Shown: positions 12,301 to 22,925 of the stretch, one piece after another
Position numbering within the stretch: the stretch's first letter is position 1
How the letters are laid out: each line of letters opens with the position of its first letter
Assembly: GCF_000165425.1 (NCBI RefSeq)
Contig: NW_001799366.1
Location: 355,254 to 419,253, forward strand
Origin: Paramecium tetraurelia
Lineage: Eukaryota; Ciliophora; Oligohymenophorea; Peniculida; Parameciidae
Length of the DNA: 64,000 nucleotides
Direction of reading: 5' to 3'
The notes under the pieces: model-generated
What the model was told of the DNA's origin: nothing
Database searches by the model: none
What the model saw: only the letters and a program-made list of their open reading frames with translations
Position numbers and translations under genes: made by a program

Positions 12301-15300
12301 TCACATAAGAACCTCAACAACCATCTCCTCAGTCAATTCTTCAAACACGTAGTCTGCTATCTCCATCAACACTTCGGAGTATTCCTGAGCCATCTGGAAC
12401 CATTTCCTTTCTCCTTCTTACAACTAATTTAAGATCTCTTGCATATCATACTTCAATTGAGAGACAATTTTGTATCCTCTCCTCATTGATGTAAGCCAAA
12501 GAATCATTCCCTTGGCATTCCTGCATTATTATCAGTTGCTCATAATTTAGTTGTCGAACCGATATCACTGGAATCTCATCAGATAACAATCCTAATCATG
12601 GTTAAGCATTCATTGCATACCACACAGAGTCTTTGACCAATCAAACACCTTTTGCCTTGCTCTCTCCAAGATGTTGGGAATGTCCTCTATTCCATAACAT
12701 AATCTCTATGAGATGTTGGTTTCTACGCACCATGGATAGGGAACCCCTTCATCTTGGTAGAAAGGCCTTTAGATGTTGAGAGCCTCGTTGAAAGCATCGA
12801 ATATGGCCTAGTTGTGAATTTTTTCATACTGATTTTGAGTTTCCAATATTTGTTCTATGATAGATTTCTTTTATAACTTATTTAGGAAAGGGGTGACACT
12901 TCTTGATGACCTTCGCAATCATCCTGTGCGTGCAACTATCTCAATCTGTTTAAGGGTTTTCTGCCATAGGGAGTGTTCATTCTCTTCAGAAATTCCGGCT
13001 AATCACTTTCTATTGCATAACATTAAGGATCGTACCTAAAACTGCAAAGCACATCAAATTTATGAAGTTGTTAATCACTCCCAAGTTTGTGAGGATCCCC
13101 GCATTAGTTTAATAGGCGTATTGTTGAACCAATTCTATCTTATTCAAACTATTCGAGGCTTCGTCGATTAAGTGCTCAATGATCTTCTCTGCCTCTTCTT
13201 CCACTTTCAATGCGTAATTCAAACCATAAATTTACACCTACGGTTCTCGATAATCTGTTATTACTTATTTGGATTCGTTATTAGGTGATACCTATAAAGG
13301 TCTTGCAATTTAATTTCCAAAAAAGAGTTCTTCATTAAATGTTGAGATTTCAAAATCCTTTCTTTTTGGATCTTACTAAAATGGTTTTGAAAATTAATTC
13401 TACTTCGACTATGATGATATTGATTGTTATTGAGCAATCTTCATTTCATTCCTATCATTAATCTAATTCAAGAATTTCGTATTTGGAGTTACGATTTTCG
13501 GAGAATTCGGAATGCTAAACTAAAGATCAGACTAATCCAAGAAACTCTCATCCTTAATTTCAGATTAATCAAATGAAATTTATTCTAACTATTAAAGTGC
13601 CAATACATACATAACTAAGACAGCACCAGCATCTAATCCTTTCTCAAGTCCTTCACAATAATAACATCCTATTCAGTCTTCTTCAACAACGTGTTTGATT
13701 GCTTCTACACCTTCTGCAATTCACTCTTGAATTTCGACAATTAATCTGCCTGCTTTGAAAACCACGATTAAACCAATTATTTATTGTGATGGAACGATCT
13801 CGGAGATATTTTTTACTACTGCAACAAATTCTAAAATGCCTACATCTGACTGTTCACCCTCAATTTTATACTCTAACTGATATAAATTCTATTTACTTTC
13901 TCCCTCTATTAGCATATGTCTTCTATTTAAGAATTTGTCAGGAACTCCTTCTTAAAAATGAAACTACTGTTTGACATCGGCGACGATGCATGAGACTTTT
14001 TAGGGAATTCTTCCAATGCCATCTTCAAATGACTTTCCAAAATATTATTCTTTTGATTTGCTTGGTTGTTGGCTTTCTGATTTTCTACCACCTAATTTAT
14101 ATAGGAAATGGAGGTTTGCAATTCCTCATCCTTTCTTTCCACTCTAATTTACTTTAATATTTGCTAAAACTATTGAATTTGATCCTCAGATAAATTTTTC
14201 AATTCATTGAAAATATTCATCAAAACACTTCGATCCTTTTCATCAGATCTTTAAATCGATAAAGTATTGAGTCTTACAGAACTTGGTTTGGAATCATCCT
14301 TTGGCTGATCTTCAAGACTCTTAATTTGGGGAACCTACTCTTATATGTCATTTAAATACATCAATTTTATAATCTCTAATTTAAATCGGAGACTCAGTAG
14401 TCCGTATTTGATTCCTCGCCTTTTTGTCCTATTTACTTGATTTCTCCCTCAATAAATGCTTCAATCTCAGAGTGTGTATCTCAGACACCTTATTTGGACT
14501 GGGATTGGTAACTTATTATTGCTATTATTGTAAGGATTGCTTTGATTTGCTGATTCCCTTCTTTTTACTTAAAGTCCTCACTTAGCGTAATAGACTGGGC
14601 GAGTAGTCAATATTCCTCATCTGGAACTTCTCTTGTATTGGACTAAACTAGGATGTAATTTGTTCATTATAATGGTGTATGGCTTGCTCTCTTGATCTGG
14701 ATTTGAGTTTTTTTTTAAAAGAAGTAGATTCTTTTTCAGGAGATTTGGACTTTGATTTTGACTTGGATTTCGATTTGGATTTGGATATGGTTCTGCTTAA
14801 ACTAGTTTTGGAGGAAACAAATTTTTTCAAAATGTCGTTTAGCAATGGTTTCTGTTGATTTTATTAGGGTGTTTGTTGTTTATTTTATTTGACTCTTTGC
14901 TTCTGGGGTGAACGCGATGTATTCTTAGTCTTTGATTAAGCAGCCGATGGGATTAGTGCTTTCTTTTTCTCAGGATTCCTTTTTAGTGTTTTATCTTATG
15001 AAATATCATCTTTCTTCTTGATATTTTACAGAGATTGACTATTCATTTGATTGCTTAAAGGATTTTTGTCTACTTTTTTTGTTATCTTCAAAGTGTTGCT
15101 TTGAGTGTTTTTCTGCTTAGTTTTACTCGCCTACTTTATCTATTTCTATTCATAAGGAATGTAAGATTATTTCAAAAAAATATTTTCAAAAACATCTGGC
15201 GATTATTTGCTTTTTTAAGCCCCTTGACTTGCTTAAGGGACATCGAGACTGCTGTATCTGTTATAATTAGCAAAGACTTGACTGTTCTCGAATCTGTCAG

Positions 15301-15550
15301 TTGGTGATGCCAAATTGTTGTCTGGAAATAAGCAGGATGATCTTAATGATTTCACTTCTGAGGGATTCTTCGTCATTGTTATTTTTTAGGCTGATGTAGA
15401 GTTTATTATGTTATTATTTAGAGCCTTTAATCTACCCTAAAGTTTTTGGATGTTTTTCTCCAAAGCATTTGAGTAATTTTAACGCAATTATTTGAAATCG
15501 TTAAATTCATTCATTTGATTTATTAATAAATGAATTCTCATTCTATCCAT
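12301..15550 (-). CDS. CEP350/TRM-like protein with C-terminal DUF4378 domain
   Basis: Long low-complexity protein (about 1060 residues) ending in a DUF4378-type domain. The C-terminal domain begins with IFDAFNEAL, the counterpart of the family's FD.VNE motif, and ends with ERKWFQMAQEYSEVLMEI and FEELTEEMVVE, matching the family's conserved W and the closing amphipathic helix. The family includes plant TON1-recruiting proteins and animal CEP350, which act at microtubule-organising centres and basal bodies, so a cortical or basal-body role is inferred. The N-terminal half is rich in Lys, Ser and Gln and contains a (KS)n run near 14735-14790. Two 28-29 nt introns in the C-terminal domain are clear (about 12585-12613 and 12436-12463). 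Introns in 12900-14600 were not all resolved. The start at 15550 is the first Met after AT-rich DNA. Confidence 0.75.
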
Positions 15551-15914
15551 TGAAGAAAACAACACAATTTGTGAGTATTTCCAAAATATAACACACTTTG
15601 ATTAGATGAAATGAGAGAGCCATACAGTTAGAATACAATAAGTTAAGGGACATCAATTAAATAAGAATAAGATCAATTCTCATTAATGAACAAAAATGCA
15701 TCAATTAACATCGAACAAATATTTATGTAATCTCTACGCTTGGTTAAGTTTAAGAATCTATTGAAATTCGAAGTTTTTGGAGTAAATAAGAATGTAGTAT
15801 TTTAGTGATTCATTAATTCATTATGGTGATTCATGAATTTAATTAATAAAAAATCAATTGGGTATTTAAAAATTAAATAAAAATCAAAATTAATAATAAT
15901 TTTAAATAAATTAC
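15551..15914. other. Divergent intergenic region
   Basis: 364 AT-rich bases between the divergent starts of the DUF4378 gene and the arsenite methyltransferase. Presumed two-way promoter region. No RNA gene or repeat recognised. Confidence 0.5.
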
Positions 15915-16850
15915 ATGGACAATTAAGATAATAAAAATTGTTAAGATAATCAATGTTGCGACAAATAAAGTTGTTGTTAGGAGGAATAAGTTTAATAAAA
16001 ACAATAATGTTGCACAAGCAACTCTTGTGAATCAGAAGAATAAGTCAAAAATAATGTAAAACAAAGATATGGAGAAATCTGTGAATAAACCAAACAAATA
16101 AATGCAGCCTCATTTTGTGGGGTTGGAGGATGTGGCAGTTCCTCAGGTTGTGGAACCATAGATTATGCTGTGTTTGCAGAAAATTATGAAAAACTTTCAG
16201 GATATGTTCCAGAAGCTGACTTAGGATTAGGATGTGGAATTCCAACTGAATTTGCACAATTGAAGAAAGGAGATATAGTACTAGATCTAGGATCAGGAGC
16301 AGGAAATGATTGCTTTATAGCCAGAGCTTTGGTTGGAGAAAGTGGAAAAGTTATTGGAGTGGATATGACACCCAATATGATCAGAAAGGCTTAGTTGAAT
16401 TCAGACAAATACAATTTCAGAAATGTTGAGTTCAGATATGGGGATATTTCAGACTTACCCATTTTAGATAATTTTGTTGATGTTGCCATCAGCAATTGTG
16501 TTATCAATTTGGTACCAGACAAAAGAAAAGTATTCTAAGAAATCAAGAGAGTCTTGAAGTCGAATGGTCATTTCTCTATAAGTGACGTACTTACAACTGG
16601 AGATTTACCTTTGTCGATAAGAAAGGCTTCAGAATTGCATGTTGGATGTGTTTCAGGAGCTCTAAGAAAAGATATATAGTTAAAGATTCTTGAAGAATTA
16701 GGATTCATAGACATTTAGATTAAGAAAGAGAAGGTGATTGATTTCCCTGATGAGTTGATGTTGAAATATGTTTCTTAGGAAGAGTTAAAGGAATTTTAGA
16801 ATAGTGGAATCAAAATTATAAGTGCAACCATCTATGCCAAAAAATAATGA
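15915..16850 (+). CDS. arsM: Arsenite S-adenosylmethionine methyltransferase (ArsM/AS3MT type) with Cys-rich N-terminus
   Basis: SAM-dependent methyltransferase that adds methyl groups to trivalent arsenic in the cytosol. 311 residues, no intron. The class I SAM site is [14 protein letters not shown] (motif I), followed by GVDMTPNMI and [12 protein letters not shown]. Three cysteines lie where ArsM enzymes bind As(III): [15 protein letters not shown] and HVGCVSGA. The first 45 or so residues are unusual: the Cys pairs QCC, SCC and QCCTSNSCE in a Gln/Asp-rich context look like a metal-binding tail. The start is the first ATG in frame after AT-rich DNA and keeps this tail. Divergent neighbour: DUF4378 gene. 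It converges on the two-domain channel gene, 56 bp between stops. Confidence 0.93.
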
Positions 16851-16906
16851 TTAGTATTGGATTTATACATTAAATATATATATAATAAAGATATAGAATG
16901 CATTAG

Positions 16907-18591
16907 TCATTATTTAACCAACAATGCATTGATTATTTTATTATTATAACAAATTTAAACCAGTCCTTCTCTTTAAGATATGTGACTTTCCTATATTGTG
17001 ATTGGTGCATTGCAAATGATGGTTGGAATTTATAATTCAGCAACTTTGTTTAATTTAACTAATAAATTATCAGGATGGGCTTCATTTAGACTTTAGCAAT
17101 TAATGGAGTAGTCAATTTCTTTAAAGTATTTGCAACTACATGCTATCAATATGTTGAGTAATATCACATTGGATATTATGATAAAACATGGAAATAAGAT
17201 GTAAGGCATTATTATTTGTTGGGATTCAAACACTGGAAGGACATTTGCATCCCAATCTAAAAATATCTAATGTGATTACCATCCAAAGTGAGCAATTGAA
17301 CAAAAGTGTAAAAGGCTTATTGCAGAGATGAGTAATAAGTTTCTCCTTTGAAACCAATAAATGAACTATAGAATCTGCTTGTATACACTGCCATCAACAG
17401 AATTATAGCCAACAATACTGTTATAATCGGAAACAATATCGGAAATATTGATATTGTGCCTGAAAATATTCCTCTTACAATAGGAGTAGTTGCTAGTTTA
17501 CATAGATTGCAAAGACAAGCTAAATCATGAGACAAAAATAATGCTAATGGCCCTGCTATAAAATGGAGAAACATTCGTTCCCACTTTGATCTCTCATACG
17601 ATATGCGTGGTTTCTTTTATGATAATGATTTAAAGATACATCTAGAAACAATAAAAATATAAAATGAATAGAATATAAAATATCATCTAGAGCATCAAAC
17701 AATTTACCCATAGTATCTACAATCACAAAATTATTATAAATGTTAAATATCACACTTACTATGCTAAATACCATGACAATTTATTAATAAAATTAGCCTA
17801 ACATTAAATTGCAAATATGAGTATTATCAGATAGTTTTTTATTTATCTTCTGCTCTTTGATTTCGTGTTCATCCAGAAAATTCACCTGAACCAATTATTG
17901 ATTCTATTCCAATTAAAGAGTCTCCAATATCAATCCAATCAGAATATTCATATAAAAGTAATTCATCAAAAACACATAAGCACATATGATTATAGACGGG
18001 ATCCCTGTATATCCTACCTGCTATTCTAGAATTCTTCCCCTTGATCCCCAGGACTAGATTATTTCATAACAAAAATACATCTAAAGTCAATATTTCCAAC
18101 ATTGTTATGCAAGTGTTGCTAAAAGTCCCAAATAATGTAAATGTTTACTCATATGAATGATATAAATAAGTGAATAAATAGGATGTGAGTAAAATTATGA
18201 AAATAATGGTGATTGATAAATTCTTTATTTTTTTAAGCAATTTCACACTTTTCAGAATGGTGGAAAGACTGTTTTTGAATGAAAAAAAGCATAGAGATAA
18301 TATAATACTCTATAACTGAGGAATGGTTTATCTAGAAATCAAAGCACAAAAACATATGGTCAAATCAAAACGATCTATGTTTGATATTTGTATCTTGGTG
18401 TTGTGTCTCCATATTTATATCATCAATAAACTAATGTTCATTAAGTCCACAATAAGTTGTTTATTCTCAAATTAAAATACTCCAACAAAATAAACCAAAA
18501 ATAAAATTTTCTTAATCGTGCTACTTTTTAATTGAAACCTCTTCTATTGATAAGATTTTCTTGTTTCCACTTTGCTATTTCTTATCTGCAT
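16907..18591 (-). CDS. Compact two-domain voltage-gated-type cation channel with T-x-D-x-W pore motifs
   Basis: 536 residues after removing introns 18054-18078, 17614-17639 and 17257-17279 (length then divisible by three). Two consecutive six-TM units can be laid out. Unit 1 has S1 (KKILFLVYFVGVF), S3 (NIDRFDLTICF), a weakly charged S4 region with Lys, S5, pore loop ILTLDSWG, and S6 (IPSIIICAYVFLMN...NILIGLI). Unit 2 has S1, S2 (LDDILYSIHFIFLLF), S5, pore loop LLTLDDWD, and S6 (ISNVILLNILIA). T-x-D-x-W is the filter signature of CatSper subunits. CatSper proteins have one domain and Cav/Nav have four; two-domain TPCs have different filters. S4 of unit 2 has almost no Arg, so voltage sensing is doubtful. 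The first Met could also be at 18606, and the last 40 or so residues are uncertain. Confidence 0.8.
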
Positions 18592-18796
18592 TGACAATTA
18601 AAGCATAAACTAATGAAAAAACAATCTATTTTTTATTAATTTAATTAAATGAGAATTTAAGTGCGTTTTGAAGAAAATCATAATTTCAGCATCTATCTAT
18701 TTAATTCGGAATTACTGTAATTCTAGTTGATTCATTGATGAATATACACATTTTAATAAAACTCAAATAATTTTAGTTACCATATAAAAATAATAA

Positions 18797-19264
18797 TCAC
18801 TCTGTTTTTTTCTTTAAACAATTATCTGCAACATAGTAATAAATCAAATTTATCAAAAACAACCCTAAAACAAAACCTATTGGCCAATAAATAAATTGTA
18901 AATAGTATTAGTAATCAAATTCCCATTCAGGTGGTCTATACATATCATCAGGAATTTGATTTTCGGTGTATTTATTGTGAATCTCTAAAAATTAGATCTC
19001 AAAATAATTTATAAACGATTTTATTTGATGCGCATTAACTATCTCCTCCTGTTTTTCTTAAAGCAATTAAATGTACGCATTAATAAGTCTTTACTTTTCC
19101 ATAGCCACATCATAATTAGGAAATTATCGATAATAAATTTACATCTCCTTCATCTATATAATAACTGCCTCTCTATTAGGCTCCCATATTATTCCCAATC
19201 CACTCTTTATTAAGTTACTGAATCCAAATGATAGAATGCATCCAACGAGCAAAAACAATCTCAT
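18797..19264 (-). CDS. Small secreted/type I membrane protein of unknown function
   Basis: 155 residues, no intron. The N-terminus MRLFLLVGCILSFGFSN is a good signal peptide. The middle is helical and Gln/Glu-rich, ending in a PPEWEFDYQYY segment. A single C-terminal TM (PIGFVLGLFLINLIYYYV) and a basic KKK tail follow, so it should be a type I protein with a short cytosolic tail. I recognise no family. It lies 205 bp upstream of the channel gene on the same strand. Confidence 0.7.
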
Positions 19265-19736
19265 AAAATAATTATTTTATTATTAAAATCAAGTATATAA
19301 TTTATTGCATGAAAACCATTACATTAATTATGATTTGCATTCGATTTTTATATTAATATATAATATGATCTTAATAAATTTCCTATGAAATTTAATTTGA
19401 ATTTTAACCTGGAAAACTTTCATAATTTTGAGTTAGAACACATCATATACTAATTTAGAGATATATTCAAGATTATAACCTTCTTCTTTTCAGTCAATTT
19501 TGATTGACTAAAAGAATTAAAAACGATCAAATTTACTTAGTCTTTGGATTTTCTTAGGTTAATTTTAATTGATTTTAATATGTTCTGAATATAAAAAGTT
19601 TATTATAAGCAGATTTATTGTGAAATATTAATATTTTAATATTGAAATAAATTTAGAATCGATATTACTAGATGTTATTTATAATTTTAAATTTATGATA
19701 GTCTATTATATTTCTACACTTGATCAGATGGATTTT
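19265..19736. other. Intergenic region
   Basis: 472 very AT-rich bases between two minus-strand genes. The only structure noticed is a short inverted repeat (AGTCAA...TTGACT) near 19492-19509. No gene seen. Confidence 0.5.
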
Positions 19737-20225
19737 TCATTCAAAAACAAATAATGCAAAAAATACTCGGATGAGGCAAATTAATGGTATAACTATAAGT
19801 AAAATTAATCTAAGGTTCCACTGCTTTTATTGTTATTTCTTTTCATTTTGTGTGAAACAATTCGATTTTTTTTAAGTTCTGAATTAGTTTGCAATATATT
19901 GGATTGAATTATACTGTTGTTGATAACTTGGAATGGTGGAATTCATAAAGTTTTTACGCTGAGGAGTGGATTCAAAGAATTTTTATTTAGCGTCATTGAC
20001 AGCATCTTTGAGGACATGATAATTAGATTTGTGTAGAGAAGCTTTCATATTGTCATTGCTTTCCTCCTATTGAGAATATTTATTTATAGATTCATATTCT
20101 TTCTATCTTTTCAGGAATTCCGCGGTAATTTCTGAAGTTGGAGCTGAAACCTTTTTTGAAATCAAGCCTTTTGAATGGGCACTAGTAAAAGAGCTTCGCA
20201 TTTATTTTCTTTTGAGAGAAATCAT
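19737..20225 (-). CDS. Putative tail-anchored small protein
   Basis: 162 residues, no intron needed. The body is polar, rich in Ser, Lys and Gln, with predicted helix (EFLKRQKEYESINKYSQQEE). The last 24 or so residues are strongly hydrophobic (LRLILLIVIPLICLIRVFF), placed as in tail-anchored membrane proteins. The start at 20225 is the first ATG; a second in-frame ATG follows eight codons later. No recognised family. If the hydrophobic tail were instead an intron-containing end, the anchor would disappear, so this is inference. Confidence 0.6.
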
Positions 20226-20383
20226 TATTTTAATTAATTTGTTATTTTTTCTGCAAATATTAAAATCACCAATAAATCATAATTTGAATTATTCATTTAA
20301 AATAGTTTTAATAAAATAACAGGTCAAAAGCTAACAAAAACTTAAAATATATGATTAAATTAGAGAAAAATATATGTATAAAT

Positions 20384-22149
20384 TCATTTCATGTGGACCA
20401 ATAACATATTATTGTGATTAACATAAGGAATTTGATGATAATCTTGAAAATCTAATTGTGATTTTTCTAATGAAGGTTAAAGCATTTGGATTGATTTTTA
20501 TTTCAATTCCGAACGAAATATTGAGGATTTCTTGCCTTTCATATCTTATGAATACTATCTTTAAAAAACCATCGAAATGGGTTATTACTAGTTTTAGGTG
20601 CAACGATGTAGATCGATCCTTTTGGTCCAGATTGGAGATAATTCTAAAAAATCAGTACCTTGTTGTTATTCAATTTTATCATCAACCTCATCTTCAAACA
20701 ACTTAAAACCATTATTTATTGTAGAAAATTTCATATCGACATTTTAAAAACTTAAGGATGGTCCTGATCTTTTTATATCTGAACTACAATAAATAACTTT
20801 TTAGATTACTAGGTGTCTTAAATGATCATGGTTAAATTTGAATTAGATTGTTCATACAGTTATTCATTGAAGAAGTCATGTCGCAATATTTCACCAGCAC
20901 TTGGCCTTTGTTTTGGACTTTATTTCAGCATTAAAGTGATTAGATCTTTGCAGCTTTATGGGACTTTAATCGAATCATCAAATTTGAACTCAACATTTAG
21001 ATTCTTTTGTAAGACTATAGTTTTATCAATATCTTTAAATGGATGAATATTATAAATCCTACATTAAATATATTAATGCTATGTCTTTACAATTAATACA
21101 AAATCACTCCTAAACTGAAAATATCACATTTCTCTGTGTACATTTTAGTTCCTTCTTTGTATCTGAGAATTTCAGGGGCAACATATCCAGTTGTTCCACA
21201 ACGATAGTAGATATGTTATTTGTCTTTGATCCATGTGGCAAGGCCAAAATCAGCCAGCACTATCTCAATGCTATTAGTTTTGCACAGAATATTCTAAGGC
21301 TTCAAATCTCTATGCATTATTCCTTTTTGATGCATATAATCCACACATGTCGCCAATTATTTAAAAATCATCCTAGCATCTCTAAGATTGTAACGATGAC
21401 TCTTTAACAATTCCCCTCCTTCCACTAATTCTAATACCATATTAATATGCTCTAATAAAGAGAATATAATTACTGTTTGTTTCGAACACTTTATACAATT
21501 TTATTATATTTGGATGAGACAGCTCATTCATGATTTAAATTTCTTCCATTAAAAATTGTGGATTGAGCTTTGAATTTTTCCTAATTCTCTTAATTGCATA
21601 GCATTGACCATTTGCTTAAGATTTTGATATATAAACCTAAAATTTTCAGTGAAAATTTAAACCTAAGCAGTAGAGCCAAACCCAATTTAATTGATAATAG
21701 TGTATTATGAGTGGAAGCCAATTAATATGCAATACTACTCTAATTGATTCTTAATTTAGTTGAAATTTTGTTCCGAATTAGAATATAAAATGACTTGCGA
21801 CTAGTTATGAATTAATTGTATTTGGTATGGGTAAGTACTCGAATCAACGGCTGTTCGCATGTAGACATTTTCCAATTTTCGGAAACCTTTCAAGTCCTGA
21901 AAAAATAATAGATTCTCTCATCTTTACATTATATCCATAAAAAAGATATGCTCCCTATATTGTATAATATCTTTGGATGAACTGATTCAGAAATTTTCCT
22001 TTTTTGTACAAACAGATACAATGTTCGTTATTGAGATTAAAATCCCTTTCATTTTGTAACAATTTTCTAAAATCTTTATCCCAAAATGAAGTGGATTTGT
22101 TAGTTTTGTCTATAAAGAAATGATTCGTAATAGTGAATGGCTAATTCAT
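20384..22149 (-). CDS. Protein kinase with N-terminal PH-like domain
   Basis: 542 residues once five introns (31, 26, 22, 32 and 26 nt) are removed; the length is then in frame. Residues 1-30 contain NHFFIDKTNKSTSFWDKD, like the second half of a WW domain. About residues 45-145 look like a PH domain (GKFLNQFIQRYYTIQGAYLF...). The kinase domain follows: GFGSTAQV, AIKRI (VAIK lysine), HRDLKPQN, ADFGLA, APEI and the closing Arg in QRPSAGEIL. All catalytic residues are present, so it should be an active Ser/Thr kinase of CAMK/AGC appearance. The C-terminal tail is about 120 residues, polar, with a Ser-rich segment. A membrane-recruited signalling kinase is inferred. If the last intron is ignored, translation stops earlier, but the tail then makes less sense. 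Confidence 0.88.
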
Positions 22150-22251
22150 TGATTCAACCTTTAATCTAATAATATATAATTTTAAATTCCACAATTCATA
22201 AGATAGAAATAAATATATATATTTATTAAAAGCAATATTAAATTTTACAAT

Positions 22252-22695
22252 TCATTTTTTATTCTTTTTTTTTTTTTGATCCTTTTCATTGAATTCTAAT
22301 GCTTAAATTTCAACCACTCCATTCCCAATTTTAGTTTGTTCCAATTTACAATCTCTTAATGACAACCTCCATCTAGTTATATCCTTGAGTCCCAAATTCT
22401 TCTCTTGATGAATGTTGTAGCTTGTACATTCAGCATCGAAAAGATTATTCCTTGAAGATTTGTTCTACTTTTGGTTTTGCTTTAACTTATCCAAATTGGC
22501 TTCCCAAACCTCCTACACAATTTATCCAATATTTTTCTCTTTCTCATATTATTGTCTCTTGATTTCCTACTCATCATTGCAATCATCCTCTTAGCTCTTT
22601 TACTTGCAAAACTCCTACCACGCCTCCTCCAAAGCCTGTGCCAATTAAGTATGAGCCAATATCCAAGTTGATATTTCCTATTTCTTTTAACTCAT
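22252..22695 (-). CDS. Small charged protein of unknown function
   Basis: 147 residues, single exon. The N-terminal 90 residues are helical and rich in Glu, Gln and Lys, with regularly spaced Trp (STWILAH, EEAWQEF, QEVWEAN), suggesting a helical bundle or short coiled coil. The C-terminal part is mixed (DITRWRLSLRDCKLEQTK) and the protein ends in a Lys run encoded by 13 consecutive A. Gln is often TAA/TAG, as in neighbours, which supports real coding. No family recognised. The start at 22695 faces the multi-SP-RING gene across a 230 bp divergent spacer. Confidence 0.65.
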
Positions 22696-22925
22696 TTCAA
22701 TTACTATTTTATATATTAATAATATATAATATTTAAAATGCATTTCTAATCTAAAATTTTAATATTTTTGAGCACTAAAATTCATCGTATTTTTAAAACC
22801 TCTAACTCTATCCGATCAATTAAAACTGGCTTTGAAATTTAATTACCTTAAATAATTAATAGAATTCGCCGCTTTTATATACACTTTAATCATTCTCTAA
22901 ATATCATTAAATTTTAAAATAAAGA

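Noticed and set aside
19492-19509. Inverted repeat AGTCAA...TTGACT as terminator or IES end
   Set aside because: Six-base stem in AT-rich DNA; too short to separate from chance, and no TA-bounded element is seen.
20458-20706. 82-codon plus-strand ORF
   Set aside because: Antisense to the kinase C-terminal tail, which is in frame after the last intron.
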